This document shows, one piece after another, positions 25,221 to 34,314 of a DNA stretch of 64,000 nt. Source of the stretch: Microvirga soli (GTDB lineage Bacteria; Pseudomonadota; Alphaproteobacteria; Rhizobiales; Beijerinckiaceae); assembly GCF_016734765.1 (NCBI RefSeq), contig NZ_JAERQE010000029.1:1-64000 (forward strand). The letters are read 5' to 3'. Within the stretch, counting starts at the first letter, position 1. The number at the start of each line of letters is the position of its first letter. The notes under the pieces are model-generated. The model worked only from the letters and a program-made list of their open reading frames with translations, ran no database searches and had not been told where the DNA came from. The position numbers and the translations under genes were made by a program.

Positions 25221-26273
25221 ATGACACTCGCCAACAAACTGACGCTTGTCGGCTGCCTCACAGCCCTTGTTGCGGGCGCAGCCGTCACGTCTGCTCAGGC
25301 TCGCGATCTCACCATCGTGTCATGGGGAGGCAACTACCAAGACGCGCAGAAGAAGATCTATTTCGAGCCCTTCGCCAAGAAGACCGGCAAGCCGGTTCTC
25401 GACGAGACCTGGGATGGCGGCATCGGCGTGATCGCTGCCAAGATCAAGGCGGGCGTACCGAACTGGGACGTGGTGCAGGTCGAGTCCGAGGAGCTCGCGC
25501 TCGGTTGCGCGGACGGTTATTATGAGAAGCTCGATTGGAGCAAGCTCGGTGGCAAGGACGCCTACCTTCCGGCCGCTGTCAGCGATTGCGGCGTAGGCGC
25601 CATCGTATGGACGACCGCCCTCAGCTATGACGCGAACCGCTTGAAAGAAGCGCCGCAGTCCTGGGCCGACTTTTGGGACACCAAGAAGTTCCCCGGCAAG
25701 CGCGGCTTCCGCCGTGGCCCCAAATACGCGCTTGAGTTTGCCCTGATGGCTGACGGCGTGCCTCCCGCGGATGTCTACAAGGTGCTGAGCACGTCAGAGG
25801 GCGTCGATCGCGCGTTCAAGAAGCTCGATGAGTTGAAGCCGAACATTGTATGGTGGGAATCGGGCGCTCAGCCGCTGCAGCTCCTGGCGTCCGGCGAGGT
25901 GGTCATGACTACCGCTTATAACGGCCGTATCTCGGGCATCAACAAGACCGAAGGCAAAAACTTCAAGGTCGTATGGCCCGGCAGCCTCTACGCCATCGAC
26001 AGCTGGGTGATCATGAAAGGTAGTCCGAACAAGGACGCCGCGATGGATTTCATCGCCTTCGCGAACGTTCCGGAAAACCAAGTGAAGCTGCCTGAATACA
26101 TTGCTTACGGCCTTCCGAACAAAGCGGCCGCAGCTGCCGTGCCGGCAAACCTGCAGAAGGACCTTCCGACCGCGCCTGACAACCTGGCAGGCGCGGTGCC
26201 ACTCGACGCCGACTTCTGGATTGACAACATCGAGGAGCTCAACAAACGCTTTAACGCTTGGCTCGCAAAGTAG
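25221..26273 (+). CDS. ABC importer substrate-binding protein, PotD/extracellular family 1 type
   Basis: 350 residues with a Sec signal ending SAQA. The mature part starts RDLTIVSWGGNYQDAQKKIY, the typical opening of polyamine-type binding proteins, and continues NWDVVQVESEEL and GAIVWTTALSYD. It should deliver a cationic amine, amino acid or amino alcohol to the permeases encoded downstream. RBS AGAGAGGG precedes the ATG. A strong hairpin follows the gene and probably keeps its mRNA level above that of the membrane components. Confidence 0.88.
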   Translation: MTLANKLTLVGCLTALVAGAAVTSAQARDLTIVSWGGNYQDAQKKIYFEPFAKKTGKPVLDETWDGGIGVIAAKIKAGVPNWDVVQVESEELALGCADGYYEKLDWSKLGGKDAYLPAAVSDCGVGAIVWTTALSYDANRLKEAPQSWADFWDTKKFPGKRGFRRGPKYALEFALMADGVPPADVYKVLSTSEGVDRAFKKLDELKPNIVWWESGAQPLQLLASGEVVMTTAYNGRISGINKTEGKNFKVVWPGSLYAIDSWVIMKGSPNKDAAMDFIAFANVPENQVKLPEYIAYGLPNKAAAAAVPANLQKDLPTAPDNLAGAVPLDADFWIDNIEELNKRFNAWLAK

Positions 26274-26383
26274 CAGCGAGGCAATCCACGCGAACAGGAG
26301 CGGGTGGTATGCGAGCTTCAGAGACTCGATGCGGCGCCTGATCCATCACTCTGCTCCTGGCGTGGCCAATGCACCTTTAAATT

Positions 26384-26409
26384 GAGGCGCGGGCGAAAGC
26401 CCGCGCCTC
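26384..26409 (+). terminator. Hairpin between binding-protein and ATPase genes
   Basis: An 11-bp perfect stem GAGGCGCGGGC / GCCCGCGCCTC closed by GAAA, followed by TTCT. It lies in the 240-base gap inside the transporter operon and is a good candidate for partial termination or mRNA 3'-end protection. Confidence 0.75.
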
Positions 26410-26513
26410 TTCTGCGGAAAGATGGCTCTTGCCGTTATGTTCGAGCTGAGGGCGCAGGATGCAGCACCCGTCAAGGCTTCATCCGCGGCAATCACAATCA
26501 AGGGCATAGCAAA

Positions 26514-27578
26514 ATGCGACCTTTCATTCAGTTCGAGTCGGTCTCGAAAGCCTTCGGCAGTGTCACCGTGGTAAACGCGCTCGATCTCGCCATCGAGAAG
26601 GGCGAGTTCGTCAGCCTTCTAGGCCCGTCCGGCTCCGGTAAAACCACGATCCTGATGATGCTGGCGGGATTCGAACGACCGACACAGGGCGCAATCTATC
26701 TTGACGGCAGACGTATCGATCATCTGCCGCCTTACCGCCGGCAGATGGGCGTCGTGTTCCAGAACTACGCCCTTTTTCCACACATGAGCGTTGCCGAGAA
26801 CGTTGCCTTTCCGCTTGAGATGCAGCGCGTGCCGCGTGCCGAGATCGCCGAGCGGGTCGAACGCGCGCTGGACATGGTGAAGCTCAAGCAGTTGAAGGAC
26901 CGGCGGCCTTCGCAACTCTCTGGCGGCCAGCAGCAGCGCATCGCGCTCACGCGGGCCCTCGTGTTCGAGCCGAGCGTGATTCTTATGGACGAGCCGCTCG
27001 GCGCGCTCGACAAGCAGCTACGGGAACACATGCAGCTGGAGATCCGTGAACTGCACAAGCGCCTCGGCCTCACCATCGTCTTCGTGACCCACGACCAATC
27101 CGAGGCACTCACGATGTCGGACCGCATTGCGGTGTTCAACGCGGGGCGGATCGAACAAATCGACGACCCTCAGATAATTTACGACACGCCGCGCACACGC
27201 TTTGTGGCGGAGTTCATCGGCGAGACCAACCTGATCGAGGCCAAGGTCGCGAGCGTCGACGATCACGTGGCCCGTATCTCCCTCGGCGCCGGCCTCAGCG
27301 CGCGTGCGCATGCCGGGAATGGTCTTTCGGCTGGCCAGACGGCATCCTTCTCCCTGCGTCCCGAGCGGATCCGTCTCGGGGCAGTGCCAGAGGGGAGCAA
27401 CGCGCTCGACATGACCATCGCCGACTGCATCTATCACGGGGATCACATGCGGGTTCAACTCACCCGTGACGATTTCAGCTTGGTAGCGCGGTGCGAGCGG
27501 CTAGCTGGAAACTGGACTGTCGGCGCCTCAGTCGTCGCCTCGTTCGACCCCAGCGATTGCACGGTGCTCACACAATGA
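26514..27578 (+). CDS. ABC importer ATP-binding protein, PotA type
   Basis: 354 residues. Walker A GPSGSGKTT, Q-loop VFQNYALFPHM, signature LSGGQQQR, Walker B VILMDEPLGALD and switch His in FVTHDQSEA are all intact. A C-terminal TOBE_2-type domain follows (ASFSLRPERIRLG, later HGDHMRVQL). This energises import by the two permeases. ATG 26514, with AAGGG upstream, was chosen over a start 70 codons earlier that would lie in the hairpin region. Its stop overlaps the next start (ATGA). Confidence 0.92.
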   Translation: MRPFIQFESVSKAFGSVTVVNALDLAIEKGEFVSLLGPSGSGKTTILMMLAGFERPTQGAIYLDGRRIDHLPPYRRQMGVVFQNYALFPHMSVAENVAFPLEMQRVPRAEIAERVERALDMVKLKQLKDRRPSQLSGGQQQRIALTRALVFEPSVILMDEPLGALDKQLREHMQLEIRELHKRLGLTIVFVTHDQSEALTMSDRIAVFNAGRIEQIDDPQIIYDTPRTRFVAEFIGETNLIEAKVASVDDHVARISLGAGLSARAHAGNGLSAGQTASFSLRPERIRLGAVPEGSNALDMTIADCIYHGDHMRVQLTRDDFSLVARCERLAGNWTVGASVVASFDPSDCTVLTQ

Positions 27579-28762
27579 AAGCAGCTATACTTCGCGAGCG
27601 CTCTGGTGCCCTGCTGCTGGTCTCGCCAGTCCTCGTCTTCATGGCCGTTTTCTTCCTGTGGCCCCTCTGGGCGATGGTCACCGCCGCCTTCGTCGACGAC
27701 GCAGTCAGCAAGGTTCTGCCGCGAACGGCGGCCATTATTGTTTCCTGGGATGGCCAGGGTATTCCCTCGGAAGCAGCCCAAAAGGCATTCGTGCAGGATC
27801 TCACGGCCGCCACGGACGAGCAGGCTCTAGGCGAGGCCGTGCGCCGGCTCAACAGCGCGGCATCGGGCTTCCGCACCCTGCTCGGGCGGACCATCCCTGC
27901 AGTCAAAGCCGCGTCTGAACCCGCACAGGTTGATCTTCTCACGGTCGATCCGCGCTGGAAGGACACACGCTTCTGGGTAGCGCTCAAGGAAGCGATGCCG
28001 CCCTATACGGATCGTAACATCCTGGCCGCCGTCGACATGAAGCGCGATGGATCGGGCAGCATCGTGCTTGAGGGTGCGGACGCCTCGGCTCACCGCCTCA
28101 TCATGCTGCGCACTCTTCTGGTCGCGGCCATGGTGACAATCGCCTGCGCTGCCATTGGGCTTCCCTACGCGATGCTTGCGGCTTCGCTGACAGGGTGGAA
28201 GCGGTCGGTTCTCCTGCTTGCGGTTGTCCTGCCGCTCTGGACATCGCTGCTTGTGCGTACGGCCGCCTGGTTTATCCTCCTGCAGAACGAGGGCCTCATC
28301 AACCGTGCGCTGCAGGCTATCGGGCTCATTGATTCTCCACTGCCATTGATTTTCAATCGGCTCGGCGTGGTAATCGCCATGACCCATGTGCTTCTACCCT
28401 TCATGGTGCTGCCGATCTACAGCGTCATCCTTGGTATCCCGGGTAACCTCATGTCTGCTGCGCAGTCGATGGGAGCAGGACCGGTTCGAGCGTTCTGGCG
28501 CGTGCTGCTGCCCCTGAGTCTGCCAGGTCTTCTCTCGGGATCGCTGCTCGTCTTCATGGTTGCCATAGGCTATTACATCACTCCAGCGCTGCTCGGTGGA
28601 GCGAACGATCAAATGATCAGTTCCGTGATTGCGTTCTACGCAACCGGCACCGCCAACTGGGGGCTGGCAGGCGCTCTCGGCCTGATCCTCCTCGTGGTAA
28701 CCACCATGCTCTACACCATCTATGGGCGCTTCTCGACGTCCTCACGATTGCCGGGAGCTTGA
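27575..28762 (+). CDS. ABC importer permease, PotB type with large periplasmic insert
   Basis: 395 residues. One N-terminal membrane helix (LLVSPVLVFMAVFFLWPLWA) is followed by about 130 soluble residues (including DPRWKDTRFWVALKEAMPPY) before the five-helix permease core with the EAA loop (SMGAGPVRAFWRVLLPLSLP). The insert between helix 1 and the core is longer than in E. coli PotB and probably touches the binding protein outside the membrane. It is translationally coupled to the ATPase gene by an ATGA overlap. Confidence 0.88.
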   Translation: MKAAILRERSGALLLVSPVLVFMAVFFLWPLWAMVTAAFVDDAVSKVLPRTAAIIVSWDGQGIPSEAAQKAFVQDLTAATDEQALGEAVRRLNSAASGFRTLLGRTIPAVKAASEPAQVDLLTVDPRWKDTRFWVALKEAMPPYTDRNILAAVDMKRDGSGSIVLEGADASAHRLIMLRTLLVAAMVTIACAAIGLPYAMLAASLTGWKRSVLLLAVVLPLWTSLLVRTAAWFILLQNEGLINRALQAIGLIDSPLPLIFNRLGVVIAMTHVLLPFMVLPIYSVILGIPGNLMSAAQSMGAGPVRAFWRVLLPLSLPGLLSGSLLVFMVAIGYYITPALLGGANDQMISSVIAFYATGTANWGLAGALGLILLVVTTMLYTIYGRFSTSSRLPGA

Positions 28763-28766
28763 GGCT

Positions 28767-29570
28767 ATGTTTCGAGCGCTTCAGTTCACCTTCGGAGCCG
28801 CGATTGTCATCTTCCTGTTGATGCCAATCTTCGCCATCCTGCCACTGGCGTTCACGTCTAGCGTGTTTCTCAACTATCCCATCCCTGCCTACTCGATGCG
28901 CTGGTTGCACGAGCTCACCACAGCCGATGTATGGCGAACTTCCATCGTCAACAGCCTCATCATCGGCGGCGGCGCGACAGTGTTTGCGACCGTGCTCGGC
29001 ACGTTGGCCTCCCTCGGGATGCGCAAAGGGGCTCTGCCGATGGTCGGCCTGCTGCGAACCTTGTTCCTGCTCCCGATGGTGGTGCCGGCTGTTGTCCTCG
29101 GTGTCGGCATGCAGATCTTCCTCGTTCGGCTTGGGCTTGCGAGTACCTATCTCGGCGTCATCATCGCACATGCTGTTTTGTGCATTCCCTTCGTGATCGT
29201 CAGCGTCTCGGCGGCCCTACAGGGAATCGACCCATCCATCGAGCGCGCGGCGAGCAGCCTGGGGGCTCCGCCCGTCACGGTGTTTCGGCGCGTGACCCTG
29301 CCGCTGGCTGTTCCGGGTGTGGTGTCGGGCGCGATCTTCGCCTTCGCAACCTCCCTCGACGAGGTCGTGCTGACCCTGTTCGTGGCGGGCCCGAACCAGA
29401 GGACGTTAGCGCGGCAGATGTTCTCGAGCATCCGCGAGAATATCAATCCGACAGTCGCCGCGGCAGCGCTTCTCCTCATCATCGGTACGCTATGCCTTGG
29501 CGGGCTCGCTGCTCTGCTGCGATGGCGTCAGAAGCGAAGCGCTCTAAAAACAGCGCCATCAGCAATATGA
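28767..29570 (+). CDS. ABC importer permease, PotC type
   Basis: 267 residues and six predicted membrane helices, starting FRALQFTFGAAIVIFLLMPI. The EAA loop reads ASSLGAPPVTVFRRVTLPLA. It pairs with the PotB-type permease four bases upstream. ATG 28767 was chosen because GCTTGAGG precedes it and the first helix starts at once. Confidence 0.9.
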   Translation: MFRALQFTFGAAIVIFLLMPIFAILPLAFTSSVFLNYPIPAYSMRWLHELTTADVWRTSIVNSLIIGGGATVFATVLGTLASLGMRKGALPMVGLLRTLFLLPMVVPAVVLGVGMQIFLVRLGLASTYLGVIIAHAVLCIPFVIVSVSAALQGIDPSIERAASSLGAPPVTVFRRVTLPLAVPGVVSGAIFAFATSLDEVVLTLFVAGPNQRTLARQMFSSIRENINPTVAAAALLLIIGTLCLGGLAALLRWRQKRSALKTAPSAI

Positions 29571-29659
29571 CTAAGCTCTCTTCATAGCTGAGGGACATGA
29601 CTAAAGCTTCGGTTCACATCCCCGTCAACCGAGGTTCAAAAACGAAAGGATTGATTATC

Positions 29660-31048
29660 ATGCGTGGACTCCCAAATTCAATTCAAGCCCGTGATGTGGA
29701 ATACGTGCTCCATCCCGTCACCAATGCCAGGAAGCACGAGGAGATCGGGCCTATCGTGATCGATCGCGGTGAGGGGATCTACGTCTACGATGACCAGGGA
29801 AATCGTTACCTTGAGGCTTTGGCCGGCCTCTGGAGTGTGGCTGTCGGTTTCGGTGAGAAGCGCCTCGTTGCAGCTGCAGCGCGGCAGATGGCGAAGCTGC
29901 CCTATTATCATACCTTCTCCCACAAGACTAACGAGCCTTCGGTTCTGCTGGCGGAGCGTCTGGTGAGGATGACGCCGGATCGTCTCAAACGCGCCTTCTT
30001 CACGAACTCGGGATCGGAAGCGAACGATAGTGTCATCAAGATGGTGTGGTACTACAACAATGCACGGGGGCTGCACCAGAAGAAGAAGTTCGTCTCCCGC
30101 ACCAATGCGTACCATGGGATCACTCTTGCCTCAGGCAGTCTGACAGGCCTTCCTGCCAACCAACGCGATTTCGATCTTCCATTCGTCCCCGTGCGACACG
30201 TCACCTGCCCGCACCACTACCGTTTTGCTGAACCAGGCGAGAGCGAAGAAGCGTTTGCCGATCGCCTTGCCGCCGAGCTGGAAGCGGTCATTCTGGAGGA
30301 AGGTCCCGGGACGGTGGCTGCATTCATCGGTGAGCCGCTGATGGGCGCGGGTGGTGTCCTGCCGCCTCCCGCAACCTATTGGGACAAGATCCAAGCTGTT
30401 TGCCGCAAGTACGACGTTCTGATCGTTGCTGATGAAGTGATCAACGGCTTCGGCCGCCTCGGGACTATGTTCGCGTGTGACTATTACGGAATCGATCCCG
30501 ACATTATGGTATTGTCGAAACAGATCACGTCATCCTATCAGCCTCTCGCGGCTGTGATGATAAGCCAGGAGCTTTATGACGGCATCGCCGACAATTCCCA
30601 TAAGATCGGCACGTTCGGTCATGGCTTCACCGCATCCGGCCATCCGGTTCCTGCGGCGGTTGCACTCGAGAATCTCGACATCATCGAAGAGAAGAACCTG
30701 GTCGAGAATGCGCGGCGCGTGGGCGAGGTGATGCAGGTCGAACTTCGCAAGCTGGCAGGTCACCCCCTTGTTGGTGAGGTGCGTGGCGTCGGGTTGATCG
30801 CAGCTGTTGAGCTGGTGGCGGACAAGGCGACGAAGGCAAAGTTCGATCCCGTCGGCAAGATCGGTGCGCACGTCTTTTCACGCGCTCATGGGAATGGATT
30901 GATTATCCGAGCCATTGGTGATGTCATCGCGTTCTGCCCGCCACTGATCATCAATGAAGAGCAGGTCCACGACATGGTGAAGCGCTTCAAGCTCACGCTC
31001 GATGAAACCGCTCATGAGTTGCTGAATAGGGATGTGGCATCCATGTAG
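29660..31048 (+). CDS. Class III omega-aminotransferase
   Basis: 462 residues. FFTNSGSEANDSVIKMVWYY, TNAYHGITLASGS, VLIVADEVINGFGRLG and Lys in MVLSKQITSSYQPLAAVMIS give a complete PLP site. The long form with N-terminal VLHPVTNARKHEEIGP is that of omega-amino-acid, putrescine or beta-alanine:pyruvate aminotransferases. It follows the transporter on the same strand after 89 bases, so the imported compound likely carries a terminal amine. ATG 29660 has GAAAGGA upstream; ATG 29597, behind GAGGG, would add 21 residues. Confidence 0.88.
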   Translation: MRGLPNSIQARDVEYVLHPVTNARKHEEIGPIVIDRGEGIYVYDDQGNRYLEALAGLWSVAVGFGEKRLVAAAARQMAKLPYYHTFSHKTNEPSVLLAERLVRMTPDRLKRAFFTNSGSEANDSVIKMVWYYNNARGLHQKKKFVSRTNAYHGITLASGSLTGLPANQRDFDLPFVPVRHVTCPHHYRFAEPGESEEAFADRLAAELEAVILEEGPGTVAAFIGEPLMGAGGVLPPPATYWDKIQAVCRKYDVLIVADEVINGFGRLGTMFACDYYGIDPDIMVLSKQITSSYQPLAAVMISQELYDGIADNSHKIGTFGHGFTASGHPVPAAVALENLDIIEEKNLVENARRVGEVMQVELRKLAGHPLVGEVRGVGLIAAVELVADKATKAKFDPVGKIGAHVFSRAHGNGLIIRAIGDVIAFCPPLIINEEQVHDMVKRFKLTLDETAHELLNRDVASM

Positions 31049-31206
31049 CCGCAAGACATACCGTCTGTTACATGCCGCCGATGAGATCTTATGGGAGGGG
31101 AGTAGAACTCATCTTCTGTAAGCCCCTACTGAACTGAATGAAGGAGTTCGGATGCTGCCGGTTTCATGCTCATGACCGGCAACATCGCTTTGTTTCTCCA
31201 GAGCGC

Positions 31207-31274
31207 GACGTCAGTTGGCGGCACGAGGCGGACGACGGCCGAAGTTCCGCATTCACGGGAGCAAGCGGACCTTC
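31207..31274. repeat. Palindromic 68-bp repeat, copy 5
   Basis: GGCACGAGGCGGACGACGGC in the centre and GGACCTTC at the right end match the copy at 15047; the left arm (GACGTCAG) has decayed. The surrounding gap 31049-31375 has no gene. Confidence 0.6.
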
Positions 31275-31398
31275 ATACGGCCTGGCCCAAAGGCTCAGCT
31301 TAAGTGCAGGGAGACTTCCGGCTCAGTGGCTCGCGGCATAAACGTTTACAGGCCCGCGTGCATAAGTTCGGCCTATCCTCAGCTGGAGTTTGGTCCTT

Positions 31399-32736
31399 TC
31401 AGGTGGGGAAGCATGCAGCGTCTGTTAAGCGGTTGAGCAGAGCCCGCGGGATTTTCACCTGATCACAGTCGTGCCGGGACGTTTCAAAACTGGCGCTCCA
31501 CACTTTGGCCCGAACGACTGCCAGCGCATCACTGAAGGTCAGGCGAGATTTTGCATACCAGGCGGCGCGGCGTGGCTTCCAGTCATCGTTGAGACCCTCA
31601 CCCGCCCACAACGCCACTAACGAGAACAGGCCCAGTAAGGCCGGCGTGGTGCGGGCAATCGCTGTATCCGACCACTGGCGTTGTGTCTCGACGCCGAGAT
31701 GGCGACGCACCTGCGCAAACGTCACCTCCACGGACCAGCGCCGCACGAACCAACTCACGATGTCAACCGGATCCGCCGCCAGATCCGTGCACAGGAGAGC
31801 CTGCGGCTCGAGCTCACCCGCAAGGTCGCGCACCAGCACCCAGCGGATCGGCACGCTCTTGCCCGGGTGGTACCAGAGCGCCGTGCCGGAGGCGATGGCC
31901 AGCCCCCGATCCTGTTCCCCGTACCAGTGACTGATTGTGACCTGTCGCCAGCGCGTGGCAGGATTGGTCAGCCGCTGCGCTAGGGTGGGCTGGCGAGGGC
32001 CCGCGACCCGCGGCCGTCCTCTCTGGCCGGGCTGCCGCACCGGGGGTGGATCGAACAGGCGCGCATCGAGCCGCAAACGGGTGATCACCGTCAGGTGTCG
32101 CCGCACCGTTGCGAGTAACTCGATGGCCGCATAGCTCATGTCGGCCACGATGATGATCTGTCGCTCGGGCACCCAACGGGCAACCTGGAGCAGCATCTGG
32201 CGTGCCCAGTCCGTCAGCAGCTTGTGCCGCTGTCCCCTCTCACGGGCATAACGTTCCGAGGGCGCCAGGACGGTCAGGAACGGCAGCGCCCACACGCGAC
32301 CAGCCCAGGGGATCGGCGCCAGCAGCATGAGGCTGATCCAGCGCAGGCCCGCGGCTTTGACGAAGTGGCCATGGCTGGAGCGGACCGGATCGCGATAGAT
32401 GCCGCGGGCCCGGATCTGGGCACCCCAACGGCGCTCGATAGTCTCGTCGATGGCCATCACCACCGGCCCCTCGGGCACGAAGGCTCCAACGAGCTGATGC
32501 AGGAGCCGACATGCGAGATCGCGTGGCGACCACCGGTTGCGGTTGAGCACGCGATGGAAGGTGGCGCTCTCGCGCAGGCCCATGATGCTCAGGGCTGATG
32601 TGACGGTTCGCCGGCCGGGGGCCAGGATGGCGCCGGCGATCAGCACGAGCACGCCCCGCAAGGTCGGCGCGGTGAACGCGCTCGCAAAGGGTGCGAACCA
32701 TGGGATCAGGACAGGGGCGGGTACGGGAGGTATCAT
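31399..32736 (-). CDS. DDE transposase, IS701/DDE_5-like
   Basis: About 445 residues, intact. The first acidic block is PVVMAIDETIERRWG, the second IIIVADMSYAAIELL, and late in the protein comes FVRRWSVEVTFAQVRRHLGV, the DDE layout with the R-W-x-VE-F-x third block seen in IS701- and IS4-like enzymes. The Met at 32736 (MIPPVPAPVLIPWF) is the preferred start; a TTG at 32772 would add 12 residues. The gene fills the left part of the inverted-repeat-bounded element. Confidence 0.85.
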   Translation of the reverse strand: MIPPVPAPVLIPWFAPFASAFTAPTLRGVLVLIAGAILAPGRRTVTSALSIMGLRESATFHRVLNRNRWSPRDLACRLLHQLVGAFVPEGPVVMAIDETIERRWGAQIRARGIYRDPVRSSHGHFVKAAGLRWISLMLLAPIPWAGRVWALPFLTVLAPSERYARERGQRHKLLTDWARQMLLQVARWVPERQIIIVADMSYAAIELLATVRRHLTVITRLRLDARLFDPPPVRQPGQRGRPRVAGPRQPTLAQRLTNPATRWRQVTISHWYGEQDRGLAIASGTALWYHPGKSVPIRWVLVRDLAGELEPQALLCTDLAADPVDIVSWFVRRWSVEVTFAQVRRHLGVETQRQWSDTAIARTTPALLGLFSLVALWAGEGLNDDWKPRRAAWYAKSRLTFSDALAVVRAKVWSASFETSRHDCDQVKIPRALLNRLTDAACFPT

Positions 32737-32798
32737 GGCGCGCTCTGATGGACGTACTGACCGATAGATCAACGCCCGGCCGCGGAGATGGCCTGCAC

Positions 32799-33077
32799 AT
32801 GCCCGAACGCGATCTCATCCTGGAGGGGCTCGAAGCCTTCTGCCAGGTGCATGATCTGGTGGTGGAGAAGCGAGGAGGCGGCTACTCGCTGCTGACCCGG
32901 CGCACCGGAGCGCCGGTGGCACGGCTGCGTCCGACCGACGATCCCGAGAAGGTTCAGGTGATGTGGTGGAATGGTGAGCGCTGGAAGGCTCCTGGCCCAT
33001 TCGGCAGGCTGACGATGCCGGTCGGCCAAGCCGTCGACTACATCGCCTCTCAGCCCGCTTTCTGGATCCACGTCTGA
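32799..33077 (+). CDS. Small IS-borne passenger protein
   Basis: 92 residues: MPERDLILEGLEAFCQVHDL, then GGGYSLLTRRTGAPVARLRP, WWNGERWKAPGPFGR and AVDYIASQPAFWIHV. It is divergent from the transposase and lies inside the inverted ends, so it travels with the element. No catalytic motif is seen; it may be a regulator of transposition or an accessory DNA-binding protein. The IASxPxFWI ending is of a type I associate with IS-linked small proteins in Rhizobiales. Confidence 0.65.
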   Translation: MPERDLILEGLEAFCQVHDLVVEKRGGGYSLLTRRTGAPVARLRPTDDPEKVQVMWWNGERWKAPGPFGRLTMPVGQAVDYIASQPAFWIHV

Positions 33078-33144
33078 TCCTCCGGCGCCCTGAAAAATGG
33101 CCAAAGTCGAGCTCAGGACCCACGCCAAAATCCCGTTGAGAAGC

Positions 33145-34314
33145 TCAATCTAGCGTTTGACGAAACTGCAGGACGGCAATGATCATCGCCGCCAGTGTAA
33201 AGGCGGCGAGCGCCAGCACGTCGGCTTCAAGATCCATAAAGTCAGCCCCTTTCAGCATGATGCCGCGAACGATCCGTAAATAGTGGGTCAGGGGCAGTAC
33301 CTCCCCAATCACCTGCGCCCAGCCTGGCATACCGCGGAACGGGAACATGAAGCCGGAGAGCAGGATGTTCGGCAGGAAGAAGAAGAACGACATCTGCATC
33401 GCCTGGAGCTGACTCGCGGCGATGGTCGAGAAGGTGTAGCCGACCGCCAGGTTGGCCAGGATGAACAGCAGCGTCAGCGCTACGAGGACCGCGAGGCTGC
33501 CGATGATGGGCACGCCGAAGAGGAGCTTGGCGGCCGCGAGGATCAATCCCGCCTGCAGACCACCGATTGCCAGATAGGGACCGATCTTGCCAAGCATGAT
33601 CTCGACCGGGCGGATCGGCATGGCAAGCAGGCTCTCCATGGTGCCGCGTTCCACCTCACGCGTCACGGATAACCCCGTGAAGATCAGCATGGTTAACGTC
33701 AGGATCGTGCCCATCAGGCCGGGCACAATGTTGAGGCGCGTCTCGCCGGCCGGGTTGTAGCGGCGGTGAACGTGCAATTCGTAGGGCAGGGGCTTCGGCG
33801 CGAGATTGGCCACTGGCCCGGTGAGCTCGCGAGAGAAGACGCTCGATGATAGACCCTGTAAGGCCGCCACCGCGCCTCCGGCCGCCACGGGATCGCTCGC
33901 ATCCGCGATCACCAACACGGCGGGGCGTTCGCCGCGGATCAGGTCCCGGCCGAAATGGGCCGGGATCTGTACACCGAACTGGACCCGGCCCGACAGGATG
34001 AGATGATCGAGCTCGTCCCCGCTCGCAGCGCTGGTCCCGATGTCGAAGTACTCGCTCACCTGCATGGCCGCCAGGAAGGAGCGTGCAAAAGAGCTCTCGT
34101 CCTGGATCAGCACTGCGGTCGGCAGGTGTTTGGGGTCAGTATTGATGGCGTAGCCGAACAGGAACAGCTGGAAGAGCGGGATGAAAATCATTGTCGCAAA
34201 AGTTATGCGATCGCGACGAAGCTGCAGCAGCTCCTTGATGAAGGCGGCGTAGATGCGCTCCATCGAACGCTTGAGGCCCTGCGTGCGCCGTGGGACGGCG
34301 GGTCCGGCGCTCAT
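33145..34314 (-). CDS. ABC-2 type exporter permease
   Basis: 389 residues. One N-terminal helix (FATMIFIPLFQLFLFGYAIN), a large periplasmic domain of about 150 residues, then five helices with VEIMLGKIGPYLAIG and the FLPNILLSGFMFPFRGMPGW motif typical of ABC2_membrane_3/YhhJ-like permeases. With the ATPase and HlyD-like protein it forms a multidrug or lipophilic-compound exporter. Start overlaps the ATPase stop as ATGA. Confidence 0.9.
   Translation of the reverse strand: MSAGPAVPRRTQGLKRSMERIYAAFIKELLQLRRDRITFATMIFIPLFQLFLFGYAINTDPKHLPTAVLIQDESSFARSFLAAMQVSEYFDIGTSAASGDELDHLILSGRVQFGVQIPAHFGRDLIRGERPAVLVIADASDPVAAGGAVAALQGLSSSVFSRELTGPVANLAPKPLPYELHVHRRYNPAGETRLNIVPGLMGTILTLTMLIFTGLSVTREVERGTMESLLAMPIRPVEIMLGKIGPYLAIGGLQAGLILAAAKLLFGVPIIGSLAVLVALTLLFILANLAVGYTFSTIAASQLQAMQMSFFFFLPNILLSGFMFPFRGMPGWAQVIGEVLPLTHYLRIVRGIMLKGADFMDLEADVLALAAFTLAAMIIAVLQFRQTLD

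Larger units (their letters stand above)
31376..33118. mobile_element. Insertion sequence with imperfect ~28-bp inverted ends and a passenger gene
   Basis: The left end begins TCCTCAGCTGGAGTTTGG and the right end, read inward on the minus strand, TCCTGAGCTCGACTTTGG; both arms finish in TTTCAGG. The element is about 1.74 kb with a leftward transposase and a divergent small gene. No clean target duplication is visible in the flanks (CCTA on the left, CCCA on the right). Confidence 0.7.
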
